A stretch of DNA of 64,000 nt from Teichococcus rhizosphaerae. GTDB taxonomy: Bacteria; Pseudomonadota; Alphaproteobacteria; Acetobacterales; Acetobacteraceae. Position 1 is the stretch's first letter, and the number at the start of each line of letters is the position of its first letter. This document shows, piece after piece, positions 34,878 through 43,498 of this stretch. A program made the translations under genes and the position numbers. Location of the stretch: contig NZ_PDNU01000007.1 of the NCBI RefSeq assembly GCF_002631185.1, positions 1 to 64,000 on the forward strand, given 5' to 3'. The notes under the pieces are model-generated. The model was not told where the DNA came from and did no database searches. It saw only the letters and a list, made by a program, of their open reading frames with translations.

Positions 34878-35952
34878 AGGGGGCGGCGGGCCGCTGGCGC
34901 AGCAGCGCCTCGAGCTGCTGGCTGAACCTCGGCTGGCCCGGCAGCAGCGCCAGCCCCTCACGCAGCAGCATGGCGGCCTCCGCCCCCGCATTCTCCTGCT
35001 GCAGCGCCTGGACCAGCCGCAGCCGCGCCGGCACCGAGCGCGGCAGGGCCGCCACCGCCGCGCGCAGCGCCTCCAGCGCCCCGGCGGTGTCGCCCTGCGC
35101 CCGCCGGATCTGCGCGGCGAGATGGTAGCTCTCGCTGCGCCGCGGCCGCAGCGCCATGGCCCGTTCGCCGAAACGCGCCGCCAGGGCGGGGCGGCGGTGC
35201 CGCAGCAGCGCCAGGCCCAGCAGCATCTGGCGGCTCCAGGAATCGGCCCGGCGGGCGCGCCAGGGCAGCGCGGGCAGCCGCCCAGCCGCGAGGTAGCCGA
35301 ACACCAGCGGCTTCAGCAGGCGCATCTCCTTCAGCATCTGCACCGCGTAGTGGCCGCAATAGGGGATCGGCAGCAGCTCCGCCGCCGCATAGGCGGGCAG
35401 GATCTCCTGCCGCTGGTGGCGCAGGTCGTCGGCGCTCAGCCGGTCGGCGGAAAGGCGGGGGTCGTGCAGCAGCGCCACCCCGCGCGTGCGGTCCGCCCCC
35501 TCGGCCAGCGGGGCGTGGCGGAAGGCGACGCCCCAACGGGCCTGCACCCGCGCATGGGCGGCGTAGGCGGGGTGGATGGAAAGGCGTGGCGAGATGGCCA
35601 GCACCTGCGCGGCGAAGGGCCGGGCGAAGTAAAGGGCCGCATAGCCACCGGCGCTGAAGCCGTAGAACAGCACCCGGTCATAGGCCCGTATGCGGGCGCC
35701 GAACTCCGCCACGAAGGTTTCGCGGCTGAGATCCTGGTACCAGTTCTCCCGCCGTTTCTGCACCGCCAGCACATCGACGCCGCCCTCGGTGAGCATCGGC
35801 TCGCCGAAGCCGGGCCGCTCGACATCGAGCGAATCGAGCGGATCGAAGGTGACGGCCAGGGTGCGGCCCCATCCCTCCGGTGGCGGAACGGCGGCCGCGG
35901 CGAAGGTCGCGGTGTTCACGCCATTGTCGAACATCCGCGTGCGCTGAGACAT
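34837..35952 (-). CDS. uncharacterised alpha/beta-hydrolase-like protein with TPR region (paralogue A)
   Basis: A 371-residue protein I cannot assign to a characterised family. Residues 1-220 look like an alpha/beta-hydrolase. The nucleophile elbow is GFSAGGYAALYF (Ser100), with candidate Asp164 (LHDPRL) and His201 (YCGHYA), in the right order. Upstream, FDNGVNT and RPGFGEPML with KRRENWYQDLS are shared with its neighbour. Residues from about 240 are helical TPR-like repeats. Start: ATG 35952 aligns with the paralogue; a GTG at 36018 would add 22 residues and lies 15 bp after the upstream stop. It overlaps the end of tsaC. Possible role in processing surface polysaccharide or glycoprotein is a guess. 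Confidence 0.7.
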   Translation of the reverse strand: MSQRTRMFDNGVNTATFAAAAVPPPEGWGRTLAVTFDPLDSLDVERPGFGEPMLTEGGVDVLAVQKRRENWYQDLSRETFVAEFGARIRAYDRVLFYGFSAGGYAALYFARPFAAQVLAISPRLSIHPAYAAHARVQARWGVAFRHAPLAEGADRTRGVALLHDPRLSADRLSADDLRHQRQEILPAYAAAELLPIPYCGHYAVQMLKEMRLLKPLVFGYLAAGRLPALPWRARRADSWSRQMLLGLALLRHRRPALAARFGERAMALRPRRSESYHLAAQIRRAQGDTAGALEALRAAVAALPRSVPARLRLVQALQQENAGAEAAMLLREGLALLPGQPRFSQQLEALLRQRPAAPFSPAAPPPAPAGR

Positions 35953-36033
35953 TGGCAGGAGCCGGCTGGTTTCCGAGAGGGCGCGGGGCGGCGGGGAGGC
36001 CCTGCCCTTCAGTTCCACGCCCTCACGTCGCGG

Positions 36034-37665
36034 TCAATTCCCGGCGGAAGGCCGCAAGCCGGCGGGCCTTGCCGCCTGGCCGGGCAGCGCCAGGCCGGCC
36101 GCGATGGCGCGCTCCCGCGCCGCCTCCGCCTCCTCCGTCCGGCCCGCCTTCTTCAGCATGAGCAGAAGGTATTCGTGCAGCCGGGGGTTGCCCGGCTCGT
36201 GCCGCAGGGCGTTCTCGGCCGCCTCCACCGCCTCGGCGCGCAGTTGCATCCGGCTCAGCACCTCGCCCAGCAGGCGGTGGCTGGCGGCGCTTTCCGGCGC
36301 CAGCCGCACCACCGCCTCGGCCGCCTCGCGCGCCCGGGGCAGCTCGCCCGCGCGCAGCAGAAGCTTGGCGTGGTGGGTGTGGTGGCGGGCCCGCCCGGGC
36401 GCCGCGGCGCAGGCGGCGGCGGCGGCCTCCAGCGCCTCCTCCTGCCGCCCCAGCGCCGCCAGAAGGCCGCTGCGGTGGAGCAGGGCCTCGCCCGGGTCGG
36501 CCGGATCGTCCTCGCTGCCGAGGATCGCGAGCGCCTCCCGCGCATCCGCCCGCGCCTCCTCCACCGCGCCCTCGCGCATCCGCCGCTCGCAGCGCAGGCG
36601 CAGCATCTCCAGCAGCGCGGCGCCCATCTGCGGCTGTTCTGGCGCCAGGGCCAGCCCCTCCCGCAGCAGCGCGATCGCCTCCTCCATCCCGCCCTGGCCG
36701 CGCAGCAGCTGCACCAGCCGCAGCCGCGGCGCCACCGCGGCCGGCGAGAGCCGCACGGCCTGGCGCAGCGCCGCCAGGGCGCCGGGCTTGTCCTGCAGCA
36801 CCTGGCGGATCTGCGCGAGGAGTTGGAACAGCTCGGCCTGATCGGAGCGGAGCGCCAGCGCCCGCTCGCACATGGCCGCCGCCGCCGCCGGCCGGCGATG
36901 CCGCAGCAGGGCGCGGCCAAGCTGCAGCAGGTGGCTGGGGGAGCGCCCACGCGCCGCGCGCCACGGCAAGTCCGGCAGCAGGTCCGGCAGCGGCTTCCCG
37001 GCCAGGCAGCCGAACAGCAGGGGCTTCAGCAGGCCCGCATCGGCCAGCATCCGCGCACTGGGATGGCCGGAATAGGGGATGGGCAGCCGCGCCGCCGCCG
37101 GGTAGGCACCCAGGATCTCGCGCTCCAGGTAGCGCATGTCGTCCGCCATCAGCGTGTCGGCGGTCAGGCGCGGGTCATAGACCAGCACCGTGCCGAGGGT
37201 GCGGTTCTCCCCCTCCTCCAGGGCGGCGTGGCGGAAGCTGGCGCCCCAGCGCGCCCGCGCCCGCTCATGCGCGGCATAGGAGGGGTGGATGGAGGCCCGG
37301 GGCGAGATGGCCAGCACATGGGCGGCAAAGGGCCGGGCGAAGTAGAGGGCCGCATAGGCGCCGGCGCTGGAGCCGTAGAACAGCACGCGCTCATAGGCGG
37401 CGATGCGGGCGCCGAACCCTGCCGCGAAGGCCTCGCGGCTGATATCCTGGTACCAGTTCTCGCGCCGCTTCTGCACGGCCAGCACATCGACGCCCGCGCG
37501 CGTCAGCACCGTCTCGCCGAAGCCGGGGCGCTCGACCTCGAGGTCGCGGAACGGATCGAAGGTGACCGCCAGGGCGCGGCCCGCGCCGGGCGGCGGCGGC
37601 GCCTCGGCGGCGGTGAAGGTGACGGTGTTGACACCATTGTCGAAGAGGCGCTGGCGGGCGGGCAT
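36034..37665 (-). CDS. uncharacterised alpha/beta-hydrolase-like protein with long TPR region (paralogue B)
   Basis: A 543-residue tandem paralogue of the downstream gene. The first 210 residues align without gaps, including FDNGVNT, GVDVLAVQKRRENWYQD, the GSSAGAYAALYF elbow (Ser100), Asp164 (VYDPRL) and His201 (YSGHPS). The C-terminal half is longer, with about six or more TPR-like helical repeats (for example EEAIALLREGLALAPEQP). Start ATG 37665 matches the paralogue; ATG 37731 would add 22 residues. Neither has a good ribosome site. No signal peptide or membrane helix is visible. Function unknown. Confidence 0.72.
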   Translation of the reverse strand: MPARQRLFDNGVNTVTFTAAEAPPPPGAGRALAVTFDPFRDLEVERPGFGETVLTRAGVDVLAVQKRRENWYQDISREAFAAGFGARIAAYERVLFYGSSAGAYAALYFARPFAAHVLAISPRASIHPSYAAHERARARWGASFRHAALEEGENRTLGTVLVYDPRLTADTLMADDMRYLEREILGAYPAAARLPIPYSGHPSARMLADAGLLKPLLFGCLAGKPLPDLLPDLPWRAARGRSPSHLLQLGRALLRHRRPAAAAAMCERALALRSDQAELFQLLAQIRQVLQDKPGALAALRQAVRLSPAAVAPRLRLVQLLRGQGGMEEAIALLREGLALAPEQPQMGAALLEMLRLRCERRMREGAVEEARADAREALAILGSEDDPADPGEALLHRSGLLAALGRQEEALEAAAAACAAAPGRARHHTHHAKLLLRAGELPRAREAAEAVVRLAPESAASHRLLGEVLSRMQLRAEAVEAAENALRHEPGNPRLHEYLLLMLKKAGRTEEAEAARERAIAAGLALPGQAARPAGLRPSAGN

Positions 37666-37729
37666 GGCGGCGACGGGGTCGTCTCCCGGGCGTGTCGGCG
37701 CGCGGCGGGGCGGGATCGCCGCGCCGGCC

Positions 37730-38464
37730 ATGGCGGGGCGCGATTGTCCCAGGATTCCACCGGCCCGTCATCTTCACGATATCTTGATGGCGGGCTGGGG
37801 GGCGCTGCTGCTCCTGCTCGCTGGCTGCGCCCTTCCGGGGCAGGGGCCGCCCCCGGAGGCGCTGCCCCTGGCGGGGCTGCGCGCCGGGCTCGGGCCGGAT
37901 TGCCTGGCCACCGGCGCCGCCACGCATCTCGGGCGCGGCCGCTTCCTGACGGCGGCGCATCTGGTGGACGGCACTCAGGCGCTGCTGCAGGGCTGCGCGC
38001 CCGGCGCGGGGCCGCCTGCCATCCGCTTCCAGGGGCGGGAGCATCCGGCGGAGCTGCTGCGGGCCGGGCAGGCCGATCTCGGCCCGGATGCCGCCCCCCT
38101 CGGCCTCGGCACCGTCTATGTCGGGGGGCGGGACGTGGCGCTGCTGCGGGTGGCGGGCCTGCCGGCCGGCGCCCCTTCCCTGCCGCTCTGCGCCGGCGCG
38201 CCGCGGGCGGGGCAGCCCGTGCTGGTGCTGACGCCGCGCCGCCGCGCCGCCAGCCGCATCGACGGGCTGCGGCCGGAGGCCCTGGCGCTGCACGGCAGCT
38301 ATGCCGAGATGCCGCTGCGGCTGGAGCCCGGCGAATCGGGCGGCGCGGTGGTCGATGCGGCGGGGCCCTGCCTGCTCGGCCTGGTCAGCCACCGCGCGGA
38401 GGGCGGGGGCGCCCGCACGCGCATCGTGCCGGCGCCGGTGCTGCGGGCCTTTCTGGGCGAGTAG
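37730..38464 (+). CDS. trypsin-like serine protease lipoprotein
   Basis: A 244-residue predicted exported lipoprotein. The lipobox LLAGC places the acylated cysteine at residue 33 when translation starts at ATG 37730, which gives a positively charged n-region. ATG 37787 would leave only 13 uncharged residues before the cysteine. The mature part has a chymotrypsin-fold triad: His in FLTAAHLVDG, Asp in GGRDVALLRV and Ser in EPGESGGAVVD. It is divergent from the hydrolase/TPR pair; the longer-start ATG codons of both genes share one CCATGG. Substrate unknown. Confidence 0.78.
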   Translation: MAGRDCPRIPPARHLHDILMAGWGALLLLLAGCALPGQGPPPEALPLAGLRAGLGPDCLATGAATHLGRGRFLTAAHLVDGTQALLQGCAPGAGPPAIRFQGREHPAELLRAGQADLGPDAAPLGLGTVYVGGRDVALLRVAGLPAGAPSLPLCAGAPRAGQPVLVLTPRRRAASRIDGLRPEALALHGSYAEMPLRLEPGESGGAVVDAAGPCLLGLVSHRAEGGGARTRIVPAPVLRAFLGE

Positions 38465-38544
38465 CGCCCCCGCGGGCGGCGGCGCAAAGCTTGGCGCCCC
38501 GTTCCGCCCGGCCTACATGCAGCGCCGAACGCGCCCCTTCCTGT

Positions 38545-38588
38545 TCCGGCCCTTCCCTGTCCCGGCCCTTCCCTGTCCCGGCCCTCCA
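38545..38588 (+). repeat. 16-bp tandem repeat upstream of lptF
   Basis: Copies at 38545-38560 and 38561-38576 (CCCGGCCCTTCCCTGT type, one mismatch), plus a partial third copy to about 38588, in the 198-bp gap before lptF. Confidence 0.75.
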
Positions 38589-38629
38589 CCGCCCCGGCCC
38601 CGCCGTGGCCCGCCAGAGGCGAAGCCCTG

Positions 38630-38671
38630 CCCGCATGACAAAGCCCGCATGACAAAGCCCGCATGACAAAG
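38630..38671 (+). repeat. 14-bp tandem repeat creating two MTKPA mini-ORFs before lptF
   Basis: Three identical CCCGCATGACAAAG units (38630, 38644, 38658). Each supplies ATG-ACA-AAG. The first two ATGs (38635 and 38649) open five-codon frames MTKPA that stop at TGA codons overlapping the next ATG (ATGA). The third ATG (38663) is the lptF start. Confidence 0.9.
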
Positions 38672-39799
38672 ATCGACCGCTACATGTTCCGCCAGCTCGG
38701 CGTGTCGCTGCTCGCGGTGACCGTGGGGCTCGCCGCGCTGGTCTGGCTCACGCAGAGCCTGCGCTTCATCGAGCTGGTGCTGGACCGCGGCCTGTCCCTC
38801 GCCGTGTTCATCGAGCTGACCGGCCTGCTGCTGCCCTCCTTCTTCGCGGTGATCCTGCCCATCACCACCTTCGTGGTGACGCTGTTCACCTATGTGCGGC
38901 TGAACGCCGACCGCGAGCTGGTGGTGATGCGCGCCGCCGGCCTGTCGGACTGGCGGCTGGCGCGGCCGGCGCTGCTGGTGGCCGGCATCGCCACCGCGCT
39001 CGGCCTGTTCATGCAGCTCTGGCTGGTGCCGGTGAGCCATGCCGCCTTCCGCGCCTGGCAGTTCGAGATCCGCAACGAGATGGCGGCGATCCTGCTGCAG
39101 GAGGGGGTGTTCAGCAGCCTGGGCGACACCCTCACCGTCTATGCCCGCCAGCGCGCGGCGGACGGCACGCTGCGCGGCATCCTGGTGCACGACATGCGCG
39201 AGCCGGGCACCCCCGTCACCATCATGGCGCAGGAAGGGCGGCTCGTTTCCGGCCCTTCCGGCCCGCGCGTGACGCTGCTGAACGGCGTGCGCCAGCAGAT
39301 GGAGCCGGCGACGGCCACCCGCCCCGCCCGGCTTTCCGTGCTCTCCTTCGCCGAGAACAGCGTCGATTTGGCCAGCGGCTCGAACAGCCCCGCCGAGACC
39401 GCCCGCAACCGCGACTCGCGCGAGCGCTTCGTGGGCGAGCTGCTGCGCCCCGATCCGGCCGAGAACCTGCCGGAGCGCGACATCCGCAAGTTCCGCGCTG
39501 AGGGGCACCAGCGCCTGTCCTCCCCCTTCACCGCGCTGTCCTTCGCCATGGTCGGGCTGGCCACGGCGCTGGCCAGCGGCTTCCGCCGGCATGGCGACTG
39601 GCGGCCGGCGGCGCTCGGCGTCACCATGGTGGTCGTGCTGCTGGCGCTGGGGCTGGCGGTGGGCAACCTGGCGGCGCGCAACAACGCCGCCATCCCGCTG
39701 ATCTGGGTGCACGCCCTCGCCCCCGCCCTGCTGGCGGCCTGGGTGCTCTCCGGCAGCCCCGGCCTGCCCCGCCGCAGGCCCGACATGGCGGAAGGCTGA
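38663..39799 (+). CDS. lptF: LPS export permease LptF
   Basis: A 378-residue inner-membrane subunit of the LptB2FG transporter that extracts LPS from the inner membrane. YjgP/YjgQ family: the N-terminus MTKIDRYMFRQLGVSLLAV, three N-terminal helices with LNADRELVVMRAAGLS between helices 2 and 3, a periplasmic beta-jellyroll region (about 125-270), and three C-terminal helices. Six membrane segments are visible. The start codon is the third ATG of a 14-bp tandem repeat. lptG follows after 6 bp. Confidence 0.95.
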   Translation: MTKIDRYMFRQLGVSLLAVTVGLAALVWLTQSLRFIELVLDRGLSLAVFIELTGLLLPSFFAVILPITTFVVTLFTYVRLNADRELVVMRAAGLSDWRLARPALLVAGIATALGLFMQLWLVPVSHAAFRAWQFEIRNEMAAILLQEGVFSSLGDTLTVYARQRAADGTLRGILVHDMREPGTPVTIMAQEGRLVSGPSGPRVTLLNGVRQQMEPATATRPARLSVLSFAENSVDLASGSNSPAETARNRDSRERFVGELLRPDPAENLPERDIRKFRAEGHQRLSSPFTALSFAMVGLATALASGFRRHGDWRPAALGVTMVVVLLALGLAVGNLAARNNAAIPLIWVHALAPALLAAWVLSGSPGLPRRRPDMAEG

Positions 39800-39805
39800 G
39801 CCGGC

Positions 39806-40921
39806 ATGATGGCCTTCTCCTACACCCTCTCCGCCTATATCGCGCGCCGCTTCGCGGCCATGTCGCTGGCGCTCGTCGCGGCCCTCGCCGGGCTCGTCGC
39901 GCTGTTCGACTTCATCGAGCTGCTGCGCCGCGCCGCCACCCGGCCGGAGGCCACCTTCGGCCTCGTGGCCTCCATCGCCTCGCTGCGCCTGCCCTTCGTG
40001 GTGCTGCAGATCCTGCCCTTCGCCGTGCTGCTCGGCGGCATCATCGCCTTCTGGCGGCTGGCCCGCTCCTCCGAGCTTGTGGTGGCGCGCGCCGCCGGCG
40101 TCTCCGCCTGGAGCTTCCTGGCGGGGCCGGTGCTGGTGGCGGCCTGCCTCGGCACGCTGGCCATCACCGTCGTCTCGCCGCTTTCCGCCGCCATGCTGGC
40201 GCGCGCCGAGCGGCTGGACGCCACCTATCTGCGCAACGCCACCGGCCTGTCCTCGCTGGCCGGCGGGCGGCTCTGGCTGCGCCAAGCCGACGCCACGCTG
40301 GAGCCGGGGGGCGTCGCCATCCTGGCCGGCGTGCCGGAGGTGAACCGGGAAAGCGGCTTCCGGCTCACCCAGGTCTCGCTCTGGCGCCTTTCGGCCCATG
40401 ACCGGCCGCTGGAGCGGGTGGAGGCGCCGCTGGCGCGGCTCGTCCCCGGCGCCTGGGAGCTGCAGCAGGCGGTGACCTTCGGCAGCGACCGCCAGCCCTC
40501 GGCGCCGGGCACGCTGCGCCTGCCCACCACCCTGACGCCGGACCGCATCGAGGACAGCTTCGCCAGCCCCGACACCCTCTCCTTCTGGGCGCTGCCGGGC
40601 TTCATCCAGGTGCTGGAAAGCTCCGGCTTCTCCGCCATGCGGCACCGGCTGCACTTCCACTCGCTGCTGTCCCTGCCGCTGCTGACGGCGGCGATGGCGC
40701 TGATGGCGGCCGGCTTCTCCATGCGCCATTCCCGCCGCGGCGGCGTGGCGCGGATGATCGGCGCCGGCATCGCCGCCGGCTTCGCGCTGTTCCTGCTGGA
40801 CAAGGTGTCCGAGGAGTTCGGCCAGGCCGGCACCCTGCCGGTGGCGCTGGCCGCCTGGGCGCCGTCCGTCGCCGGGCTGCTGCTGGCGCTCACCCTGCTG
40901 ATCTACCAGGAGGATGGCTGA
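39806..40921 (+). CDS. lptG: LPS export permease LptG
   Basis: A 371-residue partner of LptF with the same six-helix/jellyroll layout. The coupling-helix region reads FWRLARSSELVVARAAGVS. The C-terminal helices contain HRLHFHSLLSLPLLTAAMAL and RMIGAGIAAGFALFLLDKV. Start ATG 39806 or the adjacent ATG 39809. The lptF-lptG-lptD-surA-rsmA order is the standard alphaproteobacterial outer-membrane biogenesis cluster. Confidence 0.95.
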   Translation: MMAFSYTLSAYIARRFAAMSLALVAALAGLVALFDFIELLRRAATRPEATFGLVASIASLRLPFVVLQILPFAVLLGGIIAFWRLARSSELVVARAAGVSAWSFLAGPVLVAACLGTLAITVVSPLSAAMLARAERLDATYLRNATGLSSLAGGRLWLRQADATLEPGGVAILAGVPEVNRESGFRLTQVSLWRLSAHDRPLERVEAPLARLVPGAWELQQAVTFGSDRQPSAPGTLRLPTTLTPDRIEDSFASPDTLSFWALPGFIQVLESSGFSAMRHRLHFHSLLSLPLLTAAMALMAAGFSMRHSRRGGVARMIGAGIAAGFALFLLDKVSEEFGQAGTLPVALAAWAPSVAGLLLALTLLIYQEDG

Positions 40922-41014
40922 GGCGCCGCCGCCGGGCGCGCGGCGCGGGGCGCCCCCTCCCCCATGCGGCGCATCCCTCTCGCCGCGCCCCGCCGAAGCC
41001 GCTATGGAAGCGGC

Positions 41015-43348
41015 ATGGACCGAGCCATGCGCGACGCCGGGTTGCCCCCGGCCGGGATGACGGATCGCCGGGGTGAGGGCGGGGCGGCGCCAGGCCGCGC
41101 CCTGCCGCTGCCCGGCTGGCGTGCCGCCCTGCTGGGCAGCGCCGTGCTGCTCTCCGCCAGCCTGCCGCTGCGCGGGGCGGAGTCGCAGCAGCCCGCGCCG
41201 CCCGCCGCGCCCCAGGCCGGAACGTCCCAGGCCGGGGCGCCCCAGGCCGGGGCGCCGCAAACCGGCAACAACGCGCCCGTCACCTTCACCGCCGACGAGG
41301 TGGAATACGACCAGGAGCGCAGCCTCGTCACCGCCCGCGGCGCGGTGGAGGCCTGGCAGAACGAGCGCATCCTGCGCGCCGACCGCTTCACCTTCGACCG
41401 CAACACCGGCATCGCCACCGCCGAGGGCAACGTCCAGCTCCTGGAGGCGGACGGGCAGGTGCTGTTCGCCGACCGCGCCGAGCTGACCGGCAACATGCGC
41501 GACGGCGTGGTGGAGGGGCTGAAGGCCCGCCTCGCCCAGAACGGCCGCATGGTGGCCAACGGCGCCCGCCGCACGGACGGCACCATCCTCGACATGTCGC
41601 GCGTGCTCTACACCTCCTGCGACCTGTGCGCCGACGACCCCGAGGCGCCGCCGCTGTGGCAGCTCCGCGCCCGGCTGGCCACCCACGACCAGGAGGCCAA
41701 GCGGCTGCGCTACCGCGACGCCTCGCTGATGCTGGGCGGCGTGCCGGTGCTCTACACGCCCTACCTGTCGCACCCCGATCCCTCGGTGCCGCGCCAGTCC
41801 GGCTTCCTGACGCCCACCTTCGGCAGCAGCAGCTTCCTCGGCGGCTTCCTGACCACGCCCTATTACTGGGCGATCGACGGCAGCCAGGACCTCACCCTCT
41901 CGCCCACCTTCTCGACCAAGCAGGACCCGGCGCTCGGCTTCGAGTACCGCCGCCGCTTCAACAGCGGCGAGATCCAGGCCACCGGCTCGGTCGGCCAGCG
42001 TGACGGCGCGCCGGGCGAGGAGGGCTGGGGCGGACACATCTTCAGCCGTGGCCAGTTCTCCATCGACCAGAACTGGCGCACCGGCTTCAACCTGAACCGC
42101 GCCAGCAGCGAGAACTACCTGCGCGCCTGGCGCTACCCGGTGGCGCGCCAGCTTTCCTCGGACGCCTATCTGGAGGGCTTCTGGGGCACCGAGGGCTATG
42201 CCCGCATCGACGGCCGCGCCTATCAGGGCCTGTCGGAGGTGGACGACCTCGGCCAGATCCCGCTGGTGCTGCCCAACCTCTTCGCCGATTACTGGGTGGG
42301 GCGGGACCGGCTGGGCGGCTATCTGAGCGCCGATATCGGCGCCTTCGCCATCTACCGCGACGAGGGCACGGACACCCGCCGCATCGCCTCCCGCCTGCGC
42401 TACGACCTGCCGCGCATCGACCGCTTCGGCCAGGTCTGGACCTTCCGCGCCCAGGCGGACGGGCTGGCGCGCTGGGTGGACGACCTCGACCTCGCCCCCA
42501 ACTTCGCCAGCCGCGGCACCGCCACGGACGCCACCGGCAACATCCGCGTGGCGCTGGACTGGCGCCTGCCGATGACGCGCGGCGCCGGCGCCTATGGCAC
42601 GCAGCTCATCGAGCCGCGCGTGCAGCTCGTCACCGGACCCTCCACGGGGCGGCAGACCCTGGTGGCGAACGAGGACAGCCTCGACTTCGAGTTCACCGAC
42701 GCCAACCTGTTCGACCTCAACCGCTTCCCCGGCCGCGACCGGCAGGAAGGCGGCACGCGGGTGGACGCCGCCTTCCGCAGCGCCTGGTTCTTTCCCAATG
42801 GCGGGCAGCTCGAGGGGCTGGTGGGCCGCTCCTTCCGCGCCAGCGACGAGAGCGTGTTCGAGCCCGGCTCCGGCCTCGACGAGCGTGCCTCGGACTGGGT
42901 GGGGCGGCTGCGCCTTTCCCCCGTTCCCTGGCTGGACCTGACCGCCCGCGCCCGGCTGGACAAGGACAACCTGGACAGCCGCCTGGTGGAAACCCGCGGC
43001 CAGCTCAGCCTCGGCCGCGTCACGCTCGGCGCCGGCTACCTCTACACCGACCCCTCGACCGCGCTGATCTCGACCCGCGAGCGGCGCGAGGTGTCGGGCT
43101 CCGTCCAGGCGCAGATCACCCGCTTCTGGCGCGGCGGCGGCTTCGGCCGCTACGACCTGGAGCTGGACCGCGCCGTGTCCGCCGGCGTCAACCTCACCTA
43201 TGAGGACGAGTGCCTGATCTTCGACACGCGCTTCGCCAAGACCTATGCGGAGCCCAGCAACCGCGCCAGCTACTACCCGTCCGACACCGTCCTGCTGTTC
43301 CGCGTCTCCTTCAAGACGGTGGGCGATTTCGGCTTCCGCGCGATCTGA
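41015..43348 (+). CDS. lptD: LPS assembly protein LptD
   Basis: A 777-residue outer-membrane beta-barrel that inserts LPS into the outer leaflet together with LptE. It has a long n-region and hydrophobic signal (WRAALLGSAVLLSAS), then a Q/A/P-G linker with four 15-bp repeats (41210-41269). The LptA-like OstA domain follows (VTFTADEVEYDQERSLVTAR and onward). The barrel begins near GVPVLYTPYLSHPDPS. One cysteine pair (TSCDLCADD) is visible. ATG 41015 has GGAAG 6 bases upstream and is preferred over 40964 and 41057. Confidence 0.93.
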   Translation: MDRAMRDAGLPPAGMTDRRGEGGAAPGRALPLPGWRAALLGSAVLLSASLPLRGAESQQPAPPAAPQAGTSQAGAPQAGAPQTGNNAPVTFTADEVEYDQERSLVTARGAVEAWQNERILRADRFTFDRNTGIATAEGNVQLLEADGQVLFADRAELTGNMRDGVVEGLKARLAQNGRMVANGARRTDGTILDMSRVLYTSCDLCADDPEAPPLWQLRARLATHDQEAKRLRYRDASLMLGGVPVLYTPYLSHPDPSVPRQSGFLTPTFGSSSFLGGFLTTPYYWAIDGSQDLTLSPTFSTKQDPALGFEYRRRFNSGEIQATGSVGQRDGAPGEEGWGGHIFSRGQFSIDQNWRTGFNLNRASSENYLRAWRYPVARQLSSDAYLEGFWGTEGYARIDGRAYQGLSEVDDLGQIPLVLPNLFADYWVGRDRLGGYLSADIGAFAIYRDEGTDTRRIASRLRYDLPRIDRFGQVWTFRAQADGLARWVDDLDLAPNFASRGTATDATGNIRVALDWRLPMTRGAGAYGTQLIEPRVQLVTGPSTGRQTLVANEDSLDFEFTDANLFDLNRFPGRDRQEGGTRVDAAFRSAWFFPNGGQLEGLVGRSFRASDESVFEPGSGLDERASDWVGRLRLSPVPWLDLTARARLDKDNLDSRLVETRGQLSLGRVTLGAGYLYTDPSTALISTRERREVSGSVQAQITRFWRGGGFGRYDLELDRAVSAGVNLTYEDECLIFDTRFAKTYAEPSNRASYYPSDTVLLFRVSFKTVGDFGFRAI

Positions 43349-43362
43349 CGCCGCCTCCACCC

Positions 43363-43389
43363 GGAGGCGCCCCGCCCGCGGGCGCCTCC
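43363..43389. terminator. GC-rich hairpin after lptD
   Basis: A perfect 10-bp stem GGAGGCGCCC (43363-43372) / GGGCGCCTCC (43380-43389) with a 7-nt loop in the 150-bp lptD-surA gap. There is no T-run, so it may act as an mRNA stabiliser or weak terminator. Confidence 0.45.
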
Positions 43390-43498
43390 CCACGGCCCCT
43401 CCTGCCGGGCTCCCGGCGCCACCCCGGCCGCGCGGCGCGCGGGCGGGACGCGCGATTGGGACTGGCGGAGCCGGCGTGCCCGGCCTAGGAAAACCGCC

